Source: an uncultured Bacteroidota bacterium
GTDB taxonomy: Bacteria > Bacteroidota > Bacteroidia > AKYH767-A > 2013-40CM-41-45
Length of the DNA: 64,000 nt
Assembly: GCA_937871435.1 (NCBI GenBank)
Contig: CALMQM010000039.1
Span: 1 to 64,000, forward strand
Direction: 5' to 3'
Below the pieces are notes generated by a model. That model made no database searches and had not been told where the DNA came from. It worked only from the letters and a program-made list of their open reading frames with translations. Shown piece by piece: positions 44,995-52,000 of the stretch (positions are counted from its first letter, which is position 1; each line of letters opens with the position of its first letter). A program made the position numbers and the translations under genes.

Positions 44995-45414
44995 ATGAAC
45001 ACCATGACAAATTCAACAGTAGCCAGACCATCTGCAAATGCACTGAGCGGTATTGTGAGCATGAAATGTCCGGCTTGCAGAACAGGAAATATTTTTGTGG
45101 AAAGCAATCCTTATGTGTTGAGTAAAATGGGAGAAATGCATGAGAACTGTTCTGTATGCGGAGAAAGTTTCCGTCATGAACCGGGTTTTTATTTTGGTGC
45201 AGCATACGTAAGCTATGCGTTGATGGTCGCTTTTTTGGTAGGAGTGGGTTTGTTGTACTATGCAGTTTTCAGGGAAATCGGTGACCACATGTTTCGTTTA
45301 CTCGTCATAGGAACCATTTCCGCAGTAATGATTGCGCCACTTATTTTCAGGTATTCACGTATTATTTATCTTTATATTATTGTCAGGTATAAAGGGAAAA
45401 AGAAAAAATCCTGA
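44995..45414 (+). CDS. DUF983 membrane protein with zinc-ribbon motif
   Basis: A 139-residue protein (ATG 44995, or 45004 three codons later). Two Cys-x2-Cys knuckles, 'KCPACRTGNIF' and 'NCSVCGESF', form a predicted zinc ribbon about 30 residues apart. Two transmembrane helices follow (about 69-91 and 97-117) and a basic tail 'YKGKKKKS'. 'GFYFGAAYVSYAL' is the family's hallmark. The function is unknown; in other phyla DUF983 genes lie near cytochrome oxidase genes, but no such neighbour is seen here. Confidence 0.88.
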   Translation: MNTMTNSTVARPSANALSGIVSMKCPACRTGNIFVESNPYVLSKMGEMHENCSVCGESFRHEPGFYFGAAYVSYALMVAFLVGVGLLYYAVFREIGDHMFRLLVIGTISAVMIAPLIFRYSRIIYLYIIVRYKGKKKKS

Positions 45415-45474
45415 TTCATCGAAACACCGATTATTGTAGTCCGGTAATTTTCTGTTCAAAAAACTTTGAATCCG

Positions 45475-45648
45475 ATGTCAGGAAAGAAACGCAATAAAGC
45501 GAATGAAGTCGCTAAAAAACTGCAACGGAAACTGGCTGTTCAACAAGGTTTTTACGATGGACGTTTCCAGGAGAAAACGGTCAAGGACAAAAAAAAGGAA
45601 ATGAAGAAACGTTGGGCAAGAAATCGTTCAGGAAGAGAAGAACTCTGA
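45475..45648 (+). CDS. Small basic hypothetical protein (57 residues)
   Basis: ATG 45475 starts a 57-residue, strongly basic protein ('SGKKRNKANEVAKKLQRKL', 'KTVKDKKKEMKKRW'), with no membrane segment or cysteine. It is probably helical and able to bind nucleic acid or ribosomes by charge. It follows the DUF983 gene by 60 bases on the same strand and ends 4 bases from a converging gene. Small size and lack of a known family keep confidence moderate. Confidence 0.55.
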   Translation: MSGKKRNKANEVAKKLQRKLAVQQGFYDGRFQEKTVKDKKKEMKKRWARNRSGREEL

Positions 45649-45652
45649 AATA

Positions 45653-46420
45653 TTAAAAGTGATACCCGATTCCTGCCTGTGCAATACGTGGAGCCATATC
45701 TATGTATCCGGGTGTATAAGCAGAAGATTCATCTGTTTTAAAACTCATCCAGTGCGCACGGTCATAATGCCACATCAGACAAGCGCTCACGCCCATTACC
45801 CATCCGGATTCACCCAGCCGCCAGTTTAAGCCGAAGTAAATTCCTGCAGCCTGCGCGATTCCACCTTTTATTTCACTGATTCCAATGCTGTCTTTTGCCT
45901 GTTGGGTAACAGCCATATCTTCTGAGCGCATACCCATAAAAGTAATTCCGAGAACTGCTTCATTCTGGCTATGATAAGGCATCTGAAACATCGTGTAAGG
46001 ATCCGTACCATTAAAAGATAAGGTAAGAGTTCCACGGAGCATTTGAGTAGGGGTGATTCCTAAACGGAATTTGGAATTTTCTGATTTCGCATTCAGCTCT
46101 GTTTCCATGTAACTTCCCGCCACCTGTAAACCTAAAACAGCTCCGCGCATACGTACCGCATCAAAACTGACAGAGAGTTCGGGCATGGCGGAATAATAAG
46201 GCTTCACAAACCATCCACCATTGCCAAAAATATTGTCCTTCAACCACATTTGTGCTTCGTAATCCGGGTTGTTGGCAAGAACTCCATATTTTGCTACCCA
46301 GGTCCAACGGGTACGTTCTCTCCATGTTACCTGAGCGAAGGATTGAATACTCATCATTCCAAATAGGGCAAGGAGGATAATCAGCCTGCCTTTGGAAAAT
46401 ACAGATTGGGATTTTTGCAT
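45653..46420 (-). CDS. Predicted outer-membrane protein of unknown family
   Basis: A 255-residue protein. Of several possible starts, ATG 46420 (MQKSQSVFSKGRLI) gives a basic region and hydrophobic core ending 'MMSIQSFAQ', a good signal peptide. The mature part is rich in glycine, aromatic residues and alternating polar/nonpolar strands ('GAVLGLQVAGSYMETELN', 'GIYFGLNWRLGESGWVMGV'). It ends in phenylalanine ('IAQAGIGYHF'), typical of an outer-membrane beta-barrel inserted by BamA. No sorting domain. Function unknown. Confidence 0.65.
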   Translation of the reverse strand: MQKSQSVFSKGRLIILLALFGMMSIQSFAQVTWRERTRWTWVAKYGVLANNPDYEAQMWLKDNIFGNGGWFVKPYYSAMPELSVSFDAVRMRGAVLGLQVAGSYMETELNAKSENSKFRLGITPTQMLRGTLTLSFNGTDPYTMFQMPYHSQNEAVLGITFMGMRSEDMAVTQQAKDSIGISEIKGGIAQAAGIYFGLNWRLGESGWVMGVSACLMWHYDRAHWMSFKTDESSAYTPGYIDMAPRIAQAGIGYHF

Positions 46421-46574
46421 GGATAGAATTGCTGCAGATTGTGAATGCAAGTCTGGCATTCAGGCCGCCAAGATACCGAAAAAATAAAATTGCAAACCCT
46501 CTGAACCCCCTTATTCATTCAGAGTTTTTCACAGAAATCAAAATGGTTTTGAATAGAAAAATCAGGAAATAAAA

Positions 46575-46606
46575 AAAAGCGGCTCACCCCTGAACCGCTT
46601 TTAGCC
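46575..46606. terminator. Hairpin terminator between converging/adjacent units
   Basis: AAGCGG (46577-46582) and CCGCTT (46595-46600), with inner TCA/TGA pairs, are flanked by A7 on the left. On the minus strand the T-run follows the stem, so it would terminate the small membrane-peptide ORF at 46631-46711. Confidence 0.7.
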
Positions 46607-46630
46607 TATGAATTGTGTAATCGTGCAATA

Positions 46631-46711
46631 CTATTTTATCGCCAGTCCGAGTATCCAGGAAAAAGCAACTGCTGCGATGAAGAACTTGAGAAGTGATTCT
46701 TTGCTTAGCAT
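46631..46711 (-). CDS. Possible 26-residue membrane peptide
   Basis: ATG at 46711 encodes MLSKESLLKFFIAAVAFSWI followed by LGLAIK: a short charged N-terminus and one hydrophobic helix. The frame can be read 41 codons further upstream but that part looks random. A good terminator lies 25 bases after the stop. Such tiny single-helix proteins are often regulators or subunits of membrane complexes. It is supported only by composition and the terminator. Confidence 0.4.
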   Translation of the reverse strand: MLSKESLLKFFIAAVAFSWILGLAIK

Positions 46712-47134
46712 GATCGATGATTTTGAGATCTTATTACGGGAGGTGTAAGGAATTGTTACAAATTGGCTCGCCGGCAAGATGTTAACCACCCGTTTTGATT
46801 GCATCATGAGGAAACCAGTGTTTAATTTCTTCAATTTTTAACTCTTTCAAAGAAATATTACTTGAAAATAAGAATCAATTCTGGATGTATTATGGAGAAA
46901 GAATTTTGTAAGGATTTGTATAGTGAGACAAGGGCATTTTCCCGCTTGGATTAAACATAAAACGAAGAAGATGGTAACGGTTTGTGTGTTTTGAATCTTG
47001 TCAATCCATAAAAAATCACGTAATTTGAAGAGGATTTCATTCCACGAATTTTAACACTGAATGAAATACCGGAAAAGGTCGCTAAAACGCCAACCTTAAA
47101 TACTAATTCAGAAAATAAGCACCAGATTCATCAT
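46712..47134. other. Intergenic region, no gene seen
   Basis: About 420 AT-rich bases upstream of the 377-residue gene and the minus-strand peptide ORF. No ORF, tRNA or consensus promoter was found. A half-site-like TTTTGTAAGGA occurs at 46904-46914, one base from the arm of the 23-nt palindrome at 40204-40226. Confidence 0.5.
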
Positions 47135-48268
47135 ATGATTAGTTACGATCAATTCAAACAACGCATGGGCACTGTTCGTCGTGCCGAAACAAAAGGTGGT
47201 GGAGGCAGTTATAGAAATATCCGGATCTCCGGTGAATACATGCTCCTTGACCGGGAGAGTTCCGGAAACCAGGAAAGAGTGAGCTTAAGGGAATTGTATG
47301 AATTGTACAGGCAAAATCAAACGATCGATACCAAGATTGCCGGAAAATTCATTTCCGGAAGAGTATTCTCACCTGCAGTCGCAGTGCTCATCGCAGCTGG
47401 TTTATTCGATGCAAAGGGTAAAAAAATTGAAAAAATTGAAAAAGTGGATACTGTTGCAGCGGTCCCGCCGCCTCCAATGCCTGTGCGTGATGATGATGAA
47501 CTGGAAGACAGCAACGATGAAGGCCGCTTTTTTCAGGCTCTCAGAATGGTGATCGGGAAAGATGATTTATACGCAAAATCTCTCGGCAAGCACCTGCAAG
47601 CCGGCTTTGTTACACTTCCCCGACAAATTGAGTTCGCGGATTTAAGTCCCGAGCTGAGTGAGATGATGAAACAAATCAATGTCGCATTGATGAAAGACGG
47701 AGATGCCGGAAAGGGAACTCTTGTTGCACGACTGGACGGATTTGTTCACAAGCATCCCGTGTTAGGTACACGCATTGTTGAGTTTGATGAAGAGCAACAT
47801 TTTACTCCTGCGAGAAAAGAGACGTTGAAGCTGTTACAAGGACACACAAAAGCAGTTTACATTCAGGATTACATTGATCTCTGTGACAACCTGAATTATT
47901 TTAATGAAGCGGTTCTTCCTAAACATCGGGTTCGTCTCACACTTGAACAAATGCCTGAAAATTTTTCAGCCTTCCAGAAAATTCTGGTGGATGAAAATAT
48001 GAAAGAGATGGGATACATCGCTCAAAAACCTGGTTTCTTGTTTTTAGGAGGTCGTGTCGCACAACGTGCGTACTATGATACTCTGCGAGACATCGCGCAT
48101 TTGTTGCCAGCTAACAGACGATTGCTTGAACCCATTCGTATTTCAAAATATGAAATTGAAAAAATCACGGGAAAAAAGATGGAATCTTCTTCCATTAATA
48201 TTCTTGCGGACGCGATCCGAAAAGTACTGGAATTGAAATATGCTTTTGTAGAACAACCTGAATTCTGA
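47135..48268 (+). CDS. Unknown protein in operon with exonuclease VII genes
   Basis: A 377-residue soluble protein I do not recognise. It has two regions. Residues about 1-95 are basic and glycine-containing ('RAETKGGGGSYRNIRISGEY', 'KIAGKFISGRVFSPAVAVLI'). An acidic, proline-rich linker (about 100-130: 'PPPPMPVRDDDELEDSNDE') leads to a helical C-terminal region (about 135-377) with 'LRMVIGKDDLYAKSLGKHL' and 'YIQDYIDLCDNLNYFNEAVL'. No signal peptide or membrane helix. It ends 28 bases before xseA on the same strand, so cotranscription with xseA-xseB is likely and a DNA-related role is plausible, by association only. Confidence 0.75.
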   Translation: MISYDQFKQRMGTVRRAETKGGGGSYRNIRISGEYMLLDRESSGNQERVSLRELYELYRQNQTIDTKIAGKFISGRVFSPAVAVLIAAGLFDAKGKKIEKIEKVDTVAAVPPPPMPVRDDDELEDSNDEGRFFQALRMVIGKDDLYAKSLGKHLQAGFVTLPRQIEFADLSPELSEMMKQINVALMKDGDAGKGTLVARLDGFVHKHPVLGTRIVEFDEEQHFTPARKETLKLLQGHTKAVYIQDYIDLCDNLNYFNEAVLPKHRVRLTLEQMPENFSAFQKILVDENMKEMGYIAQKPGFLFLGGRVAQRAYYDTLRDIAHLLPANRRLLEPIRISKYEIEKITGKKMESSSINILADAIRKVLELKYAFVEQPEF

Positions 48269-48296
48269 TTCAGGCTGAACCAGAAATTTGCAGGGA

Positions 48297-49748
48297 ATGG
48301 TGTTGCCGGTTACAGAAATAATTCCGCTGAAACTTTCCGACCTCACACGGAAGGTAGAGCAGACAATCAGGCAAACGTTCGGGGAAGAATTTTTTTGGGT
48401 GGTCGCGGAAATTTCCGGACATAAATTTTATCCCAATCAGGACAGACATTATTTTGAGTTCGTTGAGAAACTCGAAGGATCTTCCGTTGAAACAGCGAAG
48501 CTAAAAGGGATTGCCTGGACTCAGGGAGCGCAAGCTATCAGGCTTTTTGAAAATGGTACCGGACAACTTTTCGGGAATGGACTCCAGGTTTTGGCAAAAG
48601 TAAAACTGGATTATCACATTGTGTTCGGACTGCAGTTAATTCTTCTGGACATTGATCATTCTTTTACTCTTGGAAATCTTGAGAAACAAAGAAGACAAAC
48701 ACTGCTTCGGCTCGTTCATGAGAATCCTGATTTTATTCGATTCGAGAATGGTGAATACCGCACATTAAATAAAGAGAAAGAATTCGGACAAGTGATTCAA
48801 CACATTGCATTGATTGCATCACCCAATTCCGAAGGATACACTGATTTCATCCACACTTTAAGAAGCAACGAATTCGGATACACGTTTGACGTAGATAATT
48901 ATTTCAGTTCGGTTCAGGGAGGTGAAGCGGAAAGGGAACTGATCCAAACGCTTGTTTCAATTTATTCATCACAAAAAGCATATGATGCAGTAGTAATGAT
49001 TCGGGGCGGTGGAGCTAAAACGGATTTTCTGGTTTTTGATACCTATGCCCTGAGCAGAGCTGTCGCTAAATTTCCCATCCCGTTGATTACCGGACTGGGT
49101 CACCACAAAGATGTCAGTATTGTGGATCTCATGGCAAACACCAATACTAAAACTCCGACTAAATCAGCCGAGTTTATTATTTCTCATAACAGAAAATTTG
49201 AAGATAAAATTCTTGAAACACGTCAACGGGTAGTTATCAGGATTCAGCAATCTCTTTCTCTGCAACAACAGAGAATCAATGCCATCAATTCCCGATTGAT
49301 TGATTGCGCTAAAAACTCTCTCGTTCTGCAAAAGGAGGATTTACATCAACACAGACAGTCAATTTTGGATGAAACGAAAAACATACTTTTTTCCAAACAC
49401 AAACAGTTGGATCAACAATTAAATCTTTTGAGTACTAAACCGCGAATGATTGCGCAGCAGGGGAAACTGGAATTAAACAATTTGATAGATCGCATCCATA
49501 CGTTTACGGAAAAATACTTTATCACACAGGAAGGCAGCCTGAACCATTTCTCCGCAATTGTAAAAATAATGAGCCCTTCAAGTATATTGCAACGTGGTTT
49601 TGCAATTGTACAATCAAAAGGGAAAATTGTAAAAGACGCAGCGAATATCGAAGCCGGTGAAGAAATTCAAATTACAATGCAGGATGCTGAGTTAAAGACA
49701 AAAGTGATAATCAAAACACAAAGAGATGGAAACTCCACTGACTTATGA
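48297..49748 (+). CDS. xseA: Exodeoxyribonuclease VII large subunit
   Basis: A 483-residue catalytic subunit of exonuclease VII, which degrades single-stranded DNA from both ends. The N-terminal OB fold (about 5-110) binds DNA. The catalytic core has 'MIRGGGAKTDFLVFDTYALS', 'IPLITGLGHHKDVSIVDL' and 'NTKTPTKSAEFI', matching the conserved GGG, GxGH and TPT/S-x-A-E signatures. A long glutamine/leucine-rich coiled coil (about 300-410) would bind several XseB copies. I use ATG 48297; a TTG three codons earlier extends the frame. The 3' end overlaps xseB by 23 bases. Confidence 0.95.
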   Translation: MVLPVTEIIPLKLSDLTRKVEQTIRQTFGEEFFWVVAEISGHKFYPNQDRHYFEFVEKLEGSSVETAKLKGIAWTQGAQAIRLFENGTGQLFGNGLQVLAKVKLDYHIVFGLQLILLDIDHSFTLGNLEKQRRQTLLRLVHENPDFIRFENGEYRTLNKEKEFGQVIQHIALIASPNSEGYTDFIHTLRSNEFGYTFDVDNYFSSVQGGEAERELIQTLVSIYSSQKAYDAVVMIRGGGAKTDFLVFDTYALSRAVAKFPIPLITGLGHHKDVSIVDLMANTNTKTPTKSAEFIISHNRKFEDKILETRQRVVIRIQQSLSLQQQRINAINSRLIDCAKNSLVLQKEDLHQHRQSILDETKNILFSKHKQLDQQLNLLSTKPRMIAQQGKLELNNLIDRIHTFTEKYFITQEGSLNHFSAIVKIMSPSSILQRGFAIVQSKGKIVKDAANIEAGEEIQITMQDAELKTKVIIKTQRDGNSTDL

Positions 49749-49947
49749 ATCTGCTTACGCGGAACTGAAACAAATAGCCGTTGAAATAGAAGATGAAACA
49801 GTGAGTGTCGACACACTTGCCGAAAAAGTAAAAAGAGCTTCGGAATTGATTCAGTTTTGTCAGTCACGCCTGCGTGCAACCGAACAGGAAGTGAATAAAA
49901 TTTTGAAACAGATGGAAATGAAAAAGGGTTCCGGCGACAAAGACTGA
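49726..49947 (+). CDS. xseB: Exodeoxyribonuclease VII small subunit
   Basis: A 73-residue helical hairpin protein. 'LTYESAYAELKQIAVEIED' and 'SVDTLAEKVKRASELIQFCQ' are the typical XseB helices that wrap the XseA coiled coil. It starts inside the xseA end (23-base overlap), consistent with tight stoichiometric coupling; the complex contains several small subunits per large one. Confidence 0.95.
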   Translation: METPLTYESAYAELKQIAVEIEDETVSVDTLAEKVKRASELIQFCQSRLRATEQEVNKILKQMEMKKGSGDKD

Positions 49948-50096
49948 GTACACTTTTTTAAAATAATTTTACCGACCCAAACCCAACGTTTACCTATTTT
50001 TTTCTAAAAAAGTTCAAAAAAGGCTCAATGGAACGAGATTCTGAGTATTTTGTATCGTTATTTCAATCAACGAAACACAAATAATACTGCGATTCA

Positions 50097-50192
50097 ATGA
50101 ATAATACGGGGGGGTCAGAATTTGTACGAACAATAATTGGCATTGCAATTTTTCTGCTTGTATTGTTCCACGTACTTGTCTTGATCGGATAA
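50097..50192 (+). CDS. Candidate 31-residue single-helix membrane protein
   Basis: ATG 50097 opens a 31-codon frame ending TAA at 50190-50192: MNNTGGSEFVRTIIGIAIFL then LVLFHVLVLIG. A short polar N-terminus precedes an unbroken 20-residue hydrophobic helix containing one histidine, as in tiny subunits of respiratory or transport complexes. The start is followed by a run of seven G in the coding sequence. It stands alone in the 394-base gap between xseB and creD; the rest of that gap shows nothing. Confidence is limited by size. Confidence 0.45.
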   Translation: MNNTGGSEFVRTIIGIAIFLLVLFHVLVLIG

Positions 50193-50341
50193 ATTCCGAT
50201 ACCACAGAAAGACGTTTAAGTTTATTCCTGATCAGGGATATGTGAATTTATATTCGCAATTTTTCACAAGCATTTAAATGTTGAATAAAGTGACATGAAT
50301 GCACGTGCGCATCTGTTTATCTTCCGGAATCAATACATCCT

Positions 50342-51700
50342 TCAATCACGATACCAATTTACTTTCCTGGTGAGAATCATAATCGTTGAAAGGATCACAA
50401 GTAAGCCAATACTTCCCAGAAGCAATGCATAATCTTCCAGTTGTAGGAGCGAATAAAAGAATCCATACAACAGCAAGAGCAATACGGCAAAAATTGCTGT
50501 CAGTTTGTTGTTTTGGAAAATGAACTTCGCATAAAATGTAATCAGGGAAAGAATCAATACACAGGAAATCAGATATGCCAGATTAAATGTGAGATGTTCG
50601 GATATTGAAAGCAGGAGGATATAGAAAAGACATACAGCGAATCCCACCAAAAGATATTGAATCGGATGTATTCTTCTTTTGTTAATCACTTCAACAAAAA
50701 AGAAAGTCAGGAAAGTTATAATGATAAACATCAGACAATATTTTACCGAACGCATGGTCTTCTGGTATTCATCTACAGGTAACATGAGTCGTACACCAAA
50801 CGTACCTGCTTCATCCTGCCCGCTGATTGCGTAATCATCTCCCTGATTTTGATCAAGGTTTCCAATGAAATTTCCTGTTCCTTGCTGAGGATAGTTTCTG
50901 TTAAGCTGTAAAACTTTCCATTGCGCATCAAATCCATTTTCGCGAACAGAATTCGTATCCGGAAGGAAAGAACCTTCGAAACTGGGGCTTCCCCAATTGG
51001 AGTGGAGATTTACGTTTGTGATTTTCCCGAATGGAAGAAAAGAAAGATTCGTACTTCCGTTCAGGTTGACATCAAATGAAAAATTCATTTTCCTGAATTC
51101 CTGAAGCGGATAGGAGAAACTCAAGCCTGAAGAAAATAAATCGTGAGTCGGGATACCCGGACCGAACACCATTGTGGAATCATTCAATCGGCAATGAATG
51201 TCATCTTTGATTCCGCGCAAATCGGAAATTCCCAGAGAGATAAATGCTTCGTCTAAAATGTAATCAGATTCACTTAAACCTGCGGCTTTCAGATCGGGAA
51301 CTCCGAATTGCCCGCTGATGTGGAGGAGAGAATTGTACAGAACAACGATGTAAATACTTCTGTGTCTTTCTTCCGGATTCACGGTGCCCGTGATAGAAAG
51401 TGTATCCGGGAGAAAATGAGCGAATTCTTTCTGGCGAACTGTGTTTCCTTTTTCATCCTTCTTTGTCACCCAATACGGAATGCTTAACACCGGTCCCCCA
51501 AAAGTCTGCCTGTTGCCCCATTTTGAACTGACTTCACGCGTCACATCGTTTCGCAATTGTTGACGTTCATCAATCAATGAGGTAAGTAAACTTGTCGGGA
51601 TTAAAAGGATCAGGATTAAAAAAGCGATCGACAAAAGTTTGATCGTGATTGATTGTTTTATCCAATCATTGATGCGGTCAAAAAGGGATGTTTTTTCCAT
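50342..51700 (-). CDS. creD: CreD-family inner-membrane protein
   Basis: A 452-residue protein, the usual length. An N-terminal helix (about 20-42, 'LLSIAFLILILLIPTSLLTS') is followed by the conserved 'IDERQQLRNDVTREVSSKWG' and 'GPVLSIPY'. A large periplasmic domain spans about 45-310. The C-terminal part has five or six hydrophobic helices ('FLTFFFVEVINKRRIHPIQY', 'LLVGFAVCLFYILLLSISEH'). This is the CreD/'cell envelope integrity' family, linked in enterobacteria to the CreBC regulon and envelope stress. No creBC genes are nearby. Confidence 0.92.
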   Translation of the reverse strand: MEKTSLFDRINDWIKQSITIKLLSIAFLILILLIPTSLLTSLIDERQQLRNDVTREVSSKWGNRQTFGGPVLSIPYWVTKKDEKGNTVRQKEFAHFLPDTLSITGTVNPEERHRSIYIVVLYNSLLHISGQFGVPDLKAAGLSESDYILDEAFISLGISDLRGIKDDIHCRLNDSTMVFGPGIPTHDLFSSGLSFSYPLQEFRKMNFSFDVNLNGSTNLSFLPFGKITNVNLHSNWGSPSFEGSFLPDTNSVRENGFDAQWKVLQLNRNYPQQGTGNFIGNLDQNQGDDYAISGQDEAGTFGVRLMLPVDEYQKTMRSVKYCLMFIIITFLTFFFVEVINKRRIHPIQYLLVGFAVCLFYILLLSISEHLTFNLAYLISCVLILSLITFYAKFIFQNNKLTAIFAVLLLLLYGFFYSLLQLEDYALLLGSIGLLVILSTIMILTRKVNWYRD

Positions 51701-51849
51701 GGCTGTTTAACTTCCTGTAAGGATATTTATTTTAAATCATCTGCAATTTACATTTGTAATCAGGCGAATTATTCATTTTTCTGGATAAAATAGTTAGGTT
51801 AGAAGATTGGTAAATGCTGAAGAAACCATTAGTTTATACTATTAAATCT

Positions 51850-51857
51850 TAAATTTG
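51850..51857 (+). promoter_or_regulatory. -7 box upstream of the PKD-array gene
   Basis: TAAATTTG matches TAnnTTTG and would give an unusually long leader of about 140 nt before ATG 52001. No TTG at the ideal distance. Confidence 0.35.
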
Positions 51858-51935
51858 AGGCTACAAAATTGAGTCGACCATCTAAATGATAATATAAAAA
51901 TAAGCAATGATTGAATAAGAAAAACATTAAAATTG

Positions 51936-51987
51936 AAGTCGGCTGTAAACCTTCGCAGTTCAAATCCCGTGTTACCTTTAAAGACCA
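51936..51987 (+). other. tRNA-like remnant in the leader of the PKD-array gene
   Basis: The stretch contains CGGCTGTAAACC (51940-51951), like a tyrosine anticodon loop, then TTCGCAGTTCAAATCC (51952-51967), like a T-arm, and ends in CCA (51985-51987). Arms do not pair properly and the variable region is missing, so it cannot be a working tRNA. It may be a deleted tRNA-Tyr copy or chance. Confidence 0.25.
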
Positions 51988-52000
51988 AAATCCGAATACC

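Noticed and set aside
50109-50115. Seven-G run as a programmed frameshift or phase-variation site
   Set aside because: It lies near the 5' end of a very short ORF; neither alternative frame leads to a plausible product.
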